Shown: one piece after another, positions 1 through 11,047 of the stretch
Position numbering within the stretch: position 1 is the first letter of the stretch
Layout: each line of letters starts with the position of its first letter
Source: Bryopsis sp. KO-2023
Taxonomy: Eukaryota > Chlorophyta > Ulvophyceae > Bryopsidales > Bryopsidaceae
DNA: 64,000 nucleotides
Direction of reading: 5' to 3'
Assembly (NCBI GenBank): GCA_030272585.1
Contig: BSYQ01000001.1
Span: 4,712,001 to 4,776,000, forward strand
The notes under the pieces: model-generated
Told to the model about the DNA's origin: nothing
The model's database searches: none
Seen by the model: the letters and a program-made list of their open reading frames with translations, nothing else
Program-made: the position numbers and the translations under genes

Positions 1-2541
1 GCATTCTTGCGAACACGTGGGGTGTTTGGAAGTGGAGCCGGAGATTGGGCAATTATCGGATACAGAGTTTGATAACCTACTGAAAAAGTATGTAGACCCG
101 GGGACGAAAACACGGAGACTACAATGCAAGACCACTCAACAGATTCCAGAAAATATTTGGGAAAATGAGGTATTGGCTTCACGGCTGAGAAATGAAGTAC
201 CTTTACCAGGACAGGTGGTTGCAAGAATGGAAGAGTGTGGCTGTGAGATGTGCAACTGGGAGGCAAGTTTCGTTTCATGCACTATCTTTGGAGCGACGTC
301 TTTTGTAACGAGCGAACTTCAATCCCTGAAATGCAAAAATTGTGGTGAAGTTCGGAACGCTGATGGGGGTGATGTTGGGGTTCTGAACTTCAACAATCGA
401 ATTGCTTTCTGTTGGAGCTTGCTGCAAAAATATTCTGTGGAGATGATGCAAGGTCAAACCTTCCACTCTTTTGTGAAGAATATGCTGGAATGCTACAAAA
501 TGGCATCGTGTTGCATCGATGACCTACCTTGGACGTTTGAATATCTTCGAGCATCTTTCCAAGATTCCTGGTTTGACTACGTGTCACTGCAGAAAATAAA
601 TTACAAAGCTGCCTTAAACTGCTGTGCCGCCCCCACTCTGGTTGCGGATGGACTGATGTTAGCCTATAAAGCTCATCGGTGTAATGTGAAGAGCTTTGCA
701 GGCCCAAGCGATGATGAAGAACCCCGCATGGGATCACAATTCGCGGACAGGGTTATGATAAGAAAAAAGAGCATTCGAGATGCTTTGTTTTCGTTCACTG
801 GTGGCACACCAAGTGGTCGGTACGGAAACGGAACGGGTCTCTCCAGCGTGGACCATGTTGGATTGATGGAAGCACTGCAAAATGAAAACCTTGGGTTTCT
901 GAATGTGCTTTGTCGGGAAGCGGTGATGTGCGGTGGCGTCATGTACGCTGTGGATCACTTCAGGCTGATGCTCTTCAATTTATCGACTACCGCGCCTTGT
1001 TGTCGAATTCTGCCCAATGATGTTATCAACGTTATCGAGGGCATCTTAGAGGCGAGATCATTGGTGATCTCCTGCGAGCACGAGAGACAACTGGCTAGTT
1101 GCTCTCCAGATATGCTTGAATTTTTGCAGACCATAAATGCAAGGGGAGAAGTTCCTTCTGAAATATGGGAAATGTTATCCCATATGGTGTCGAGGACCAA
1201 AAGGGCTTTTATCCCATGCACAAGTCGTGCTTGTGACATGGAGGAAGGTCTCTTGGATACTTCCACCGGCTTCCCGGAAGAGGATGATGTTTTCTTTTTG
1301 AAAACAGGACAACTCTTCGGGGATAACCACTGCTTAAAGCGCAGGCTGCATCGCTATAAAGCAGACAATAACAAGGGGGGTGGGTCACAAGATGATTGCG
1401 CGAAGTCCAAATACGTCCCACGACAACTCACCCCAGGTTCGAAAATAATTAATTCAAGAAAATTGTTTGCATTACATACAATCATGTTTTGAAAAAACCA
1501 ATGAGCAACGAAACAAAGTCTCACAAAAAAACACCATCTTCCTTTCGCTTTTACTTGGTTGTCTCGCTAACCCTTACTATATGATCCTGGCAAGACTCAG
1601 ACACCTAACTAACCTTTTGTCTCACTTTTCTGATCTCGTTAACGTGTTATTTAGGAACCTTTATCTTATTCTGCGCAACCCACGAGATCGCTGTTGGGTT
1701 TGCTGTGATGAGTCATTCGGAGAGTCCTCAAACCCCGTTTGAGATTCTGTTTTCACGGTGGAATGGTTTGCAAGGTAAACCATGAATAATATGAATTTGA
1801 CGACATTCACAGTTAAGAGTTTCCAAATCGGAATTTCTTTTTTTTTTGGAAAAAGACAAAATCCACTCCCGTCGCAATCCCCGACTCGTCATACTCAGCA
1901 TGAATTGAGTTGACTAAGCCTCACAATATACCTCGTGCATGACCCACTAATCACGGCGTATTTACTGTTGCATCTCTCTTACCACGGTCTCAACGCAAAT
2001 TCAACCTTGTCCCCTTACTCTCTCCTCAACCACGTTTCCTTTCTCTTGTCCTTAGATTATAACACTCACTCTTTCTCTTTCACTTATCCTCATAAAAGGG
2101 TGATTCAGTTTAAATTACTTCCTAGCATCTTTCACACAATACTCATGCAAACAATATTTCACCCTTTGTTTTGGGAATCATATAGTCTTTTAATTTTTTT
2201 TTGTGATTTACTAACACTTTCACATCTTTCTTTCAACAGCGTTTTGTTATGACAACGCTTGTAATTTGGAGAAATACGCGCTCAACCGCGAGCCAGAACA
2301 CTTCCAAGGTGTCCGATTCCTCATCGATGCGATGCACTACAAAGGACACAATAGATGTTGTACATCTTATTGTAGTGCCAAATACCCCGAAATGAAAAAT
2401 TCTGCGATGGCGGAACAGGCTAACGCAAGACTGGATAACATCAAGGTTCAGGGAACATTTATGTCCCAATTTAACTTTTTAATTTACGTTCGACATTTTA
2501 TTTATCAAATGAATAAAATGAAAAAAGAAAATAAGAGATGA
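1..2541 (+). CDS. KDZ-family DNA transposase, 5' end outside the window
   Basis: Transposase of a Kyakuja-Dileera-Zisupton (KDZ) DNA transposon. Exons are <1-1436, 1655-1774 and 2240-2541. Donors (CCAG|GTTCGA, CAAG|GTAAAC), acceptors and phases (1 and 1) agree and give an open frame of about 618 codons from the window edge to a TGA. Exon 1 carries a Cys-rich region (CGCEMCNWE, then LKCKNCGE) like the CxC motifs that precede KDZ catalytic cores. Exon 2 encodes HEIAVGFAVMSHSESPQTPF, the KDZ segment before the catalytic block. Exon 3 encodes YDNACNLEKYALNREP, then FLIDAMHYKGH and CCTSYCSAKYPE, the most diagnostic KDZ signature, including the conserved Asp. No internal stop is seen in the spliced frame, so this copy may be intact or recently active. 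The N-terminus, the left terminal repeat and any target duplication lie outside the window. The family call is firm; activity is inference. Confidence 0.92.
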
Positions 2542-2734
2542 GTGAGGGTGTTATGGGTTGTTGATTATCTTCGAAAATGTAACGAAATAAATAGATAATT
2601 ATGTCTTGTCATGTCATGAAGGAATGATGCACCCTGTAACTGGTGAGTTTTTAATTTTTTAGTAAGTTCCAGTCAAAACTTCCAGAGAGTCTACCCCTTT
2701 TTTTCGGTTTTTTTCTCTCACATTCTGCCCAAAA

Positions 2735-3870
2735 CAGGTTTGAATGATCTTGGATGGATCTGAAACTTCGCAGATGTTTGTAAAAATACATTATACAAAT
2801 TCTGTCAAAATTTCAGTGCCATCCACGCACTCAATAAAAAGTAATTAAGAATTTAGAGAGGGAAATCCTCTAAAACAATTCATTATGCTCGCTAAATGTG
2901 CTCAGACGGATTTGAAATTCTGCACGTGTTTCGAAAAACAGACTATGCAGTTCATGTTGAAATTTCAGATCAATCTATGCATTCAAACAAAAGTTATTAA
3001 GGGTGTAATATTCCAAGGACTTAGACTATTTTTCACAAAAGGGGCTACCCCACAAAAAAGGCCATAACTCATCCCATACTCCATATTTTTGACCCTTATT
3101 TTTTTTTGTGGACAAATACCAACAATATGTATCTTTCAACAAAATATCACAGAAACAAATTGAGTCATGGACGAGCTATATTTAGAAAACCACCACAGAA
3201 ATTGGTTTTTCTTAGCTCATGATGACTAAATGATTATGGATTTCGATGATAATTCGCAGAACACATAACACACATCTCATACACATGCTCACAAAATTTC
3301 AGATCAATCCGATCTCTTTTTGATCCGATCAAGAGGACGTTTCGTCCGGAGAAGGTTCTAGGGGTCTTAAAAGGGATGTTAGGCTTTACGTCAATAAACC
3401 GTTTCACTTTTGCGCATTACGTGATCCGATGAAGCTGAAATTTTGTAGGCATGTTGTTTGTGGTCATCAAACATGTCATGCAAAATTTCAGCTTCATCTG
3501 AGGTTATTTAGATGGGTTCGTACGGGATTTCTGCATGTTAATTGAGGTATAACCGGGGGCTGAAACTCTAGATCCCTCATATCTCTTGGCACACACGCGG
3601 GATTGCTTCGAAATTTTGATGGTGATTGGAACACACATATATAAAGCTCCTAGAAAAATTTCATGATGATTGGATCATTGAGCTTAGAGTTATGAGCTCT
3701 TTTGTTTCGAGAAATCAGCGTTTTCGAGGGCTTATAACTTATTACCTAATGGATATTTTTCTCCTAAATTTGGTCACCATTTGGATGTTAGTATAGGATT
3801 TAATCTACCATCGTTTCAAAAACATTGATTCATTGGGTGATAAGATATAGGGAGCTAAAGTGGACAGATT
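2735..3870. repeat. Degenerate repeat array built around gaaattttg / caaaatttcag
   Basis: Five or six diverged units recur at roughly 150-330 bp spacing. Each has a gaaatttt-type core followed 35-60 bases later by an aaaatttcag core: near 2807, 2959, 3293, 3482 and, in weaker form, 3653. Similar words surround them (gatc-cgat, atcaatc, gttattaag). The unit at 3428-3498 is an almost perfect hairpin, which suggests the units are diverged palindromes. The array follows a KDZ transposase, so it may be part of that element; this is inference. No protein is encoded. Confidence 0.65.
3428..3498. repeat. Inverted repeat with 18-bp perfect arms
   Basis: Arms at 3428-3445 (gatgaagctgaaattttg) and 3481-3498 (its exact reverse complement) enclose a 35-base spacer that is itself partly self-complementary (catgttgtttg against caaacatgtcatg). 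DNA or RNA could fold into a stem of about 30 bp. It is the best-preserved unit of the surrounding degenerate array. Confidence 0.85.
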
Positions 3871-4705
3871 TCTGTTTTTCCCCCCTAAAGGACTTGAAAT
3901 ATTTCAACACTGAAACAAGTATGATTAGCTCGGAGTGTGACACGAGCGTGCACAACCTCCCTAGTCTGCCGGGTTAGTGAGAAGTGGGTGACGGAGTTTC
4001 TGCACTGGGGAGTTAGGTAGTTCGGATCACCACGTGTTTAGAGAGAGTTGATATAAAGAGAGACAATTGGGAACCACTCCCCAATTACCACCACTTGTTG
4101 TTCGTTTAAACATTGAGACTCTTGTCAGGAAGCTGTGCTTTGTTTCCCCCCACTCTGTGTTTGTTTTCCACTCGTCGTCCTCGTGATTCTGACTGTTGGG
4201 TTGTTGTAACACAACGCGTTTCACTGTGTCTATTTATTTAATCTGGTAAACGAAGCGTTGCAAATCCATTGTATGGAGGGGGGAGAAAGAATCCAACATT
4301 AAAACGTGTTTACGAATCGTGAAGCACGATCGAACTGGATTGATTTCTCCCCAATAGATTGATTTCTCACCACGGGCCTGACCTCAAGTAATGTTTTGGT
4401 TCACCGGAACGATCACATTTCTATGGTGCTATATGCTTTGTGATGATTTCAATATCTTCCCGAACACACGGGCATTCTGCACACCTGAAGGCTTACAATC
4501 AATAAAATCTAGTTCCTCAAATTCAGCCCACAGTCCTCAACTTTCTTGACAAGAGCGACCCACAAGACACACATCCGTCACCCGCCTGCAACTGAACAGG
4601 CATATTACGTGCTCTGATGCCAAGGGTTTTGGGTGTCGCGCAGTCTGGTTTTAAGTTAGGTTACGAGAGAGATTCTTTCTGATATTTTGACCTGGATAGA
4701 GAAGG

Positions 4706-6897
4706 TCAGGTCTCAGGAGGATCTTGTTGTCTAGGCACACGAGCGGGCAGCCAAATCGTTGAAGGTACCCCCCATCCTTGGTTGGCTCGACTCCATCGAT
4801 CTACAGCACTCTGATCGACATTGTTATGTTGAATCCCTGGTCCTTGAAAATGAATATTCTCCTGATGAATCCCTGGTCCTTGAAAATGAATATTCTCCTG
4901 ATGAATCCCTGGTCCTTGAAAATGAACATTCTCCTGATGAATCCCTGGTCCTTGAAAATGAATATTCTCCTGATGAATCCCTGGTCCTTGAAAATGAACA
5001 TTCTCCTGATGAATCCCTGGTCCTTGAAAATGAATATTCTCCTGACTCATCCTACTGTCTTGCTGCCCCTCTTGTTGTTCTTCCACTTCAAACGGTCCCA
5101 CTAAGAACAACAACAGGGATGGACATGAGTTCCGACATCGAACAGGTTTGATTAGTTGAACCTAATATATGTATATATATATATACAGCACCAACAATGG
5201 ATTTCCAAGTCTTGTATGTAATTGCTACAACAGAATTGTTTTGTGTAATTTCTGCAACACAATCTTCATTTCATTCACAGAAGAATGCAAATGGAATTAA
5301 ATAAAAAAAAGTAAAAAACCACAGCCCGAAAACGACCTACATTTCTTATTCACATTCAAAAAGAGACACAAGCAACCAACCTACATTCTGTTGACCTCAT
5401 ACTTGCAGAAGCTCCATCGACAGCAGGTTCAACTTCCCCTACCCATATATTTTTTAGGCGATAGCCACGGTTTTTGCAGGATTTTTTAATACCAAATTGA
5501 TCCGCCACCTGACCCCAGCGCTTTTTCGTGGTTACCTAGTTCAGCAAACAATGGGTAATTGTAAGGCGAAGCGGAAAAAGAGGGGGAGGGGGGTGGGAGG
5601 TTATGACAAGCTGGGGATCTCCAGCAAGATAGACATGGCACAACAAAGCAACTTTTCACTTTATCTCACCTCGTCTCCACCACCCAAATCTTCCACCACA
5701 TTTTTCAATTTTCCAAGATGAATCTCCACTCCATCCACAACACTTGTCATCACTTCCACACTATTCGAAGCCCAATACTTCAGGATTGCATCCCTAACAG
5801 ACTCATCGTGCTGAGTATTTTCAGAGGCAGTGGTGAGCTTTGGTTCTTTCAAGGGCGGAGCGCATTGAGGAGCCAACACCTCCACAATTTGGCAACAAGC
5901 AACGATCTCCTCATGTGTCACCCATAGCGGCAACCTGAAATATGTGAACCGCACATGCATTTCAATAATAATAATAATCATGAAGGATATTATTTCACAA
6001 GATTTAGAAAACCCCCGATCCCGGCGTAGAGTAATATTGGGTAGAAGCAAGGGGAAGCAAAAAATGAACAGGGTCACAAGGAGTCTTGACTATTCTTGTT
6101 GAAGTGGTGTCAGCCTGTAAAAAATAATAATATGTATGTATGTATGTAAAAGTCACATTCCAGGTTTGCCTATCAAAGCAGATTTGTCTCTGTTAGTCGA
6201 CATTGTACCCTGGAACATCGAACGAAAAAAAAAACAAGAAGAAGAAAGCTATTACCGGCCCGTCTCCAAGATGGTCTTTAATTCGTCTTTTGGCACATGT
6301 TGAACAATCGTTTGAAGAAGGACATCGATCCAGGCACCCTCTGCTGTGGCATCAGTTGATTTCATCTTTGACGGGGATTGATAAGGCACCCCTTCTGGCG
6401 ACCAATCCACTGTTTGCGGCCACTTCCCTCCCATGTCTTTGTAGTCAGGTAATTTTTCTTTATATTTTATGAATTGCATCCAGACAGCGCACACAACCTG
6501 TTTGACCTTGAATCTCAATGATGATGTCTTAAAATCATTTGAAGACCTGACCTTCCTTTCTTTCAAGAGTGCCTCGTCAACACATGCACTGAGCTTCCTC
6601 ATTTGGTCCTCACCGAAAGCATCACGTAGTCTGGAGTGGCAGAAAAGAAAGGGCGATTTTCGATCCTTTGGGAAAAGGATCACACATCCCACAGCCCCAC
6701 TTTGTTTAAAAGCTAGTGTCATTCTCTCCTTTATGATCCTAATGTTGTCATCCAGGGCTGCAGACCTTGCGCATTCTGTTCCTAGGAGTGTCGACTCTCT
6801 CATCAATTCCTGGATCGTTCGACGCCGTCTGGATGGCACTGCTCCTCCCAATGGGTTTGACATAGAGCTTCCTTTCTCCAAATGCTGGATGTACCTG
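4706..6897 (-). CDS. Unrecognised minus-strand gene; 3' exon made of 12-residue repeats
   Basis: Two exons fit well: about 6897-6255, opened by the acceptor gttcttcag, and 5936-5666. They join in phase 2 to give TILETGRLPLWVTHEEIV. The donor GAG|GTGAGA ends the second. The product is hydrophilic and helix-rich, with an Arg-rich start (VPSRRRRTIQEL) and no domain I recognise. A likely start is the ATG of MSNPLGGAVP near 6863, or an upstream exon. Downstream, the open frame 5113-4706 encodes about six copies of a 12-residue unit (HQENIHFQGPGI) and ends in TGA. Linking it to the gene is uncertain: the best acceptor (near 5102) is out of phase with the best donor. The repeat period is a multiple of three, so openness alone is weak evidence that this part is coding. 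Confidence 0.45.
4831..5046. repeat. 36-bp minisatellite, six tandem units
   Basis: Six head-to-tail copies of a 36-base unit beginning gaatccctggtccttgaaaa start at 4831, 4867, 4903, 4939, 4975 and 5011. The units are almost identical. The main variable base (tgaaTatt versus tgaaCatt) runs T,T,C,T,C,T, and the last unit ends in cctgac rather than cctgat. The near identity implies recent expansion. The period is a multiple of three, so frames stay open on both strands. Confidence 0.97.
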
Positions 6898-6905
6898 AAG
6901 AACAT

Positions 6906-9160
6906 AGTGAATTAAAAAGAGAAAAAAGCCATTCTAGATCTCACTGTTACTAAAAAATAATATAACATATTTTTTTATTTTTAATGGCAATATTTGTCTA
7001 TACACATAAATAAAATGCTATCCAAAAAACCGTACAGTTTGCCTGTCTCCCAGGAAAATACATGCTGTAGAAAATCCCACAATGATGATAAGTTTGCTTC
7101 TCCACCGATTCTGTTTCGTTTTTGATAAAATCAAAATGTAAAAAGCAAATGCAAAAGATTTTGAGAAGGGCAGGTGATTCAAAGAAAAAGAAAGCTTCAA
7201 CACAAATAGCAAAATGGCTGTCTATGAAAATCAGAGGTCCAATATTGTTGTATCTCTGGCCTGCAAAAAAATACCCATCATTCCGGAGAAGATGAAGCCT
7301 GTGGAAATCACTCACAAATTATTACTGCTGCAGCATGGGTCCACATGTGTTTTTCAGGCCAGCAGAGGTACTCCAAATTCACACCAGGACAAGGAATCCA
7401 TGGATATGGAACAAAATTTGGTCAAACTTGACGGGGAAATCTATTGTGAAATTTGCAACAATTGTAGTGAAGCATTGAGATGCAATTTCTGAACTCCATT
7501 GTGGTGAAAATCAATGGTCGAGCCAAATTGAGGAAAACACAATACACGGCAGACCTCTCCCTCCGACTGTTATTTTATGATGGATGTGAATTACTATTCA
7601 AAACTGAATCGAATTGAAGGAGAGTCATAGGCTGCACTAACAAAGAGTAAAAAAACTAGACTGCTAGTAGGGATATTGTCACAAATTTATTCACTGGGTA
7701 AGCTGTTAATCAGCCTTTGTGCATGGAAATAAAAAGAAAAATAACATAGGAGAATACAGGAGACTGCAGTGTACACTGCTAAAGAAAATGGAAAGCCGAC
7801 TTCCCGATGTTGAAGATGTTGCAGCCTCTAGAATGATCTGCTGCACAGTTACGCACTATCAATTCTTTTCCGACCAAACAAAACGCTTTTCATGATCCAT
7901 GACTTGTTGACAGACCGTGTAAGGCGGGAATACGCTCCTGGCGTGTGTTTGCTTTCCACTCCAAGCTTCGCTTCCTGTTCCAAGCGAAATTTCGCTCGTG
8001 CTAGACCCACGAAACGCTTTTTCAGTATGCGTCGTTCGAGCGCACAGCGCAGACGTCGACGCAACAAGACTCCGCTCCTTTTTTGGTCCGGGCGTACACG
8101 TCCTGACCTCCGCTAATGACGCGTGGGCAGTGCGCACCGATAGAAAAGACGAGCGGCGACGATGACGACAACGACGACGACGGCAGGTGGCTGGATTTGG
8201 ATTCGTTTCCTTTGCGATCCGTGACGTGGCGTGGTGTCTCGGGTGTGAGGTGAGGTGACGGCGATGTACCCCCGATTTTAGGCTCCCTTGTGGGGGCGAT
8301 GTACCCCCTTTTTTAGCGGCACTTGTTAACTCGCATTTCCTATCCCCAATTATCGATCATTCGCCCGGAAACTTTTTGACGGCTAACCGGTTTCACGGTG
8401 ATTATAGCCTCTCGCCTTTTTCCAATGGGCTCACTATGGCCGCCGAAGCGGGAGTGCAAGGTACTCGGGGGGTCGGTCCTTTAACTTGCCGGGTTCGAAC
8501 TCCCGTCGACTCTTTACACCCAGAAAGAGGAGCGAGCTACGTAACGCAAGGACCTGGCGAGATCGATTCAAGCGCTCGTATCGGAAAGTTGATTGACCAT
8601 GATTAGTGAGAACGGGTCGCTTGATTTGTGAGATGTTATCTTTTTCCTCCTGACGTTTTCGGTTTTTTGCGGAACCATGCGGGATGATGCGATTTCCCAG
8701 CGCACACGGATCATCCGATCATCCGATTTGATCTTGATCCCCGTAAGCCGAGATTGAATTTTAGCCCTCGTGGACGACGAATCGCTGCCCGGCGACGAGC
8801 GTCTGTCTTACATGATTCGAATGATATTACTGTTCACCACAGTTCCACTTTGAAAATAACAACCCAAAGAGAAGACTTCGATTCAAATACAACCCATGAA
8901 AAATCCGGCCCTACCAAAAAACACAACCTCTCTGCAATCAGACTTACACTCTCATTTCCTAGAAACACCCATTGGCAACTCTCCTCTCACTCTTTCTAAA
9001 AGTTCAGTTTCCATCCCCATAAAACCTCCCCTTTTCACTCCTTTCATCCCCCAAGATGATTATTTTTTTTCCAATCACCTTCACTCCTTTGTGAAGTCCC
9101 ACTGTCCCACGGTCCAACTGTTCTATTTTTTTCTTCATCACTTTCCCTTTTTCAGATAAA
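6906..9160. other. No gene recognised
   Basis: 6.9-7.8 kb is AT-rich with nothing clear. About 7.85-8.75 kb is richer in GC and CpG, which could mark a promoter or 5' region, and includes a repeated word gcgatgtaccccc (near 8262 and 8298). Short open frames here overlap on both strands and resemble no family I know. 8.9-9.16 kb is pyrimidine-rich. Confidence 0.4.
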
Positions 9161-11047
9161 AATGCAATCACCTCCACCATGGTCAAATTTTTCAAAACAA
9201 AATCAGCCCTCTTCTTCACCATAATGCCCAAACTGCAAAGTTGAGCATCCATGCTCGACGAGGTAGACCAAGGTGCGCTGAGCATTCGAAGGCTTTCATT
9301 GAGAACACCACTGGTTCACCACCAGAGACAAGGCCGCTTCTTTGGGATGCCCACAGGTAGGGAGTGGAGCAGGTTTGGAGGAGGTCATTACCAGCAGCAG
9401 TGATCGAATCCAATCGATTTGCGGACATTGCCTGCTGGGCGATCGGAAACGCCGCCACCTTGTCGATCACGACTTCAGGAGCCGTCGAGCCCACTCTGTC
9501 GGCGACATATCAGCGACCGAGGTGCGGCAGAAAGGAGGATCCAGAGAATTTCAAAGAGCAGACGAAAAACAGTCTTTCTTTCTTTTTTTTTTTTAACCAG
9601 CGCGGAGAAGAGGGTTATGATGGGTGGTGCACTGGAGATTGCAGATGTTCCATCAATGAAGATCCTGAGCGCCACATCACAATCGCCACGTTGCAGGCAC
9701 TGTCCCTTCCAAAGCCGCCCTTAACACCTTGGGATCGAGGATGGTTGGTAATGGGAGGAAATACAAGTGGAAAGGCCATGCGTCAAGCAAAAGCATTTCA
9801 ACTCTCAGGTTCGAATCGCCCACCAAATGCATGGGATGATACCCACAGCCAGATGTCTTTCCTCCATATTGTATGTGCTTTCTGCATGTTTCATCTGGAG
9901 ATCCAACCACAATTCACTCCTTGGAAAAGAGAAATTTTGAACCTTGGGTTCCATCAGGCTGTGACTGAGTCCTCCAGTGACTTCAAGAAGGCCTTTGATG
10001 AGTGGTGGAGCGAAAATGGCACCTGTGACAGTGCCTTTCCACTTTTCCTTTTCACTGCCACAGCTGTTGCCAAAGCGATTGCCATGCCTCTGTCAAGATC
10101 ACCTTTTAGTCCAGTTTTTCTGAAAGATACAAGGAAGAAGATCAGGCCCCAAAACCATATTTGTATTATTAATACTTCCCTTATTCAAAAGTACAGGGTT
10201 GCCTGGTTCACATACCCCCAAACCAACTGGTTTCCCATTTTGGCTCCCTTGTGGACCTTATATGTCTTCACACCAGCAGTCTCTCTCCACCATTTCCATT
10301 CTTGATGGCCCTTTTTTCAAGTGAACAAAGTGAACGTTGGCACCAGGATTTTAATATGTGAGCCCCCCTCCATGGAGGCCACCTATCCACCATTTTGAGT
10401 TCGATGGGATGAAAGCTACTGATCGCAGTTTTTAAGCTCGTTTCTGACACGCTGCACGGTGCCTAGCTAGGCACTCAACGATGTCATTAGAGACGTGTGG
10501 GGAAGTGCATTGAGCTGCTGCATGTGTGTTTTCTATGGATTCTGGATATTCGGTCAGTGCTTAGCATACAATGAACGAACATTGAAAAGCATCCGCCTTC
10601 AGATAAATAACTTTCGCAGTCGTTGCACCACCAGAACCACAGACAGCTCCAACAGGCACCAAAGAGAACCTAATAATAATGATGCATTGCCCATCAAGCA
10701 AAATCTGCCAATAAAGCCAGGAGTCTTGTGTTTGGCAGTTCATTGCAAGACGTATGTCACAATTGTAAAACAAAAATCTCGTGCATCAGAGCAGTAAGGG
10801 AACTTTGTGACTTGTTATCGTCAGCCCTGGAGAGTGGTTTTCTAAATCGGCAGGTTCAGGCCTTGCTTACAATTTATTCGACAAGGTCAATTCTGACAGC
10901 TGCCGTGCAATGTGCAGGTTGAGTTTTCCCAATGGTGAACACACCGTTCAAAAGATGATCAAGGAAAAAGCGGACTCAAAAGAAAGAAGGAAAATCCTTG
11001 AGGCATTTTGGTCCACCATTGGAACTTTTGAAGACTTCTCAGTCTGA
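9160..11047 (+). other. Unresolved exon-like pieces; possible terminal exon at 10825-11047
   Basis: Several frames are open but none can be joined with confidence. The best piece is a plus-strand frame from an acceptor near 10824 to a TGA at 11047. It reads GEWFSKSAGSGLAYNLFDKV, then CRLSFPNGEHTVQKM and ERRKILEAFWSTIGTFEDF: hydrophilic, helical and unrecognised. Around 9.36-9.54 kb a plus frame contains ADIACWAIGNAATL, which resembles an armadillo-repeat helix, but the minus strand is also open there. Either a diverged gene with short exons or a decayed copy is possible. Confidence 0.25.

Larger units (their letters stand above)
2542..4700. other. Non-coding stretch 3' of the KDZ gene
   Basis: AT-rich DNA without a convincing exon. 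The first 1.3 kb holds the degenerate repeats listed separately and may be the 3' non-coding part of the KDZ element. From about 3.95 to 4.65 kb the composition changes and there is a 10-base inverted match (GGGTGACGGA near 3989, its complement near 4575). I could not define transposon ends or a target duplication here. Confidence 0.5.

Noticed and set aside
4611-4622. 11-of-12-base match (minus strand) to a copia-type initiator-tRNA primer-binding site
   Set aside because: No pair of long terminal repeats and no gag or pol remnant is visible nearby, so a retroelement fossil cannot be supported.
4759-5151. Plus-strand open frames over the minisatellite
   Set aside because: The repeat period is a multiple of three, which keeps every stop-free frame open. 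The minus-strand frame is preferred only because of its upstream exons.
8440-8520. tRNA-like gggttcgaactcccg resembling a B box
   Set aside because: The T-arm stem has a mismatch, no matching D-arm/A box or acceptor stem is found at tRNA distance on either strand.
9364-10305. A 313-codon plus-strand open frame taken as a single gene
   Set aside because: It crosses a T tract and changes character midway, and only a short armadillo-like piece is suggestive. Not reported as a gene.
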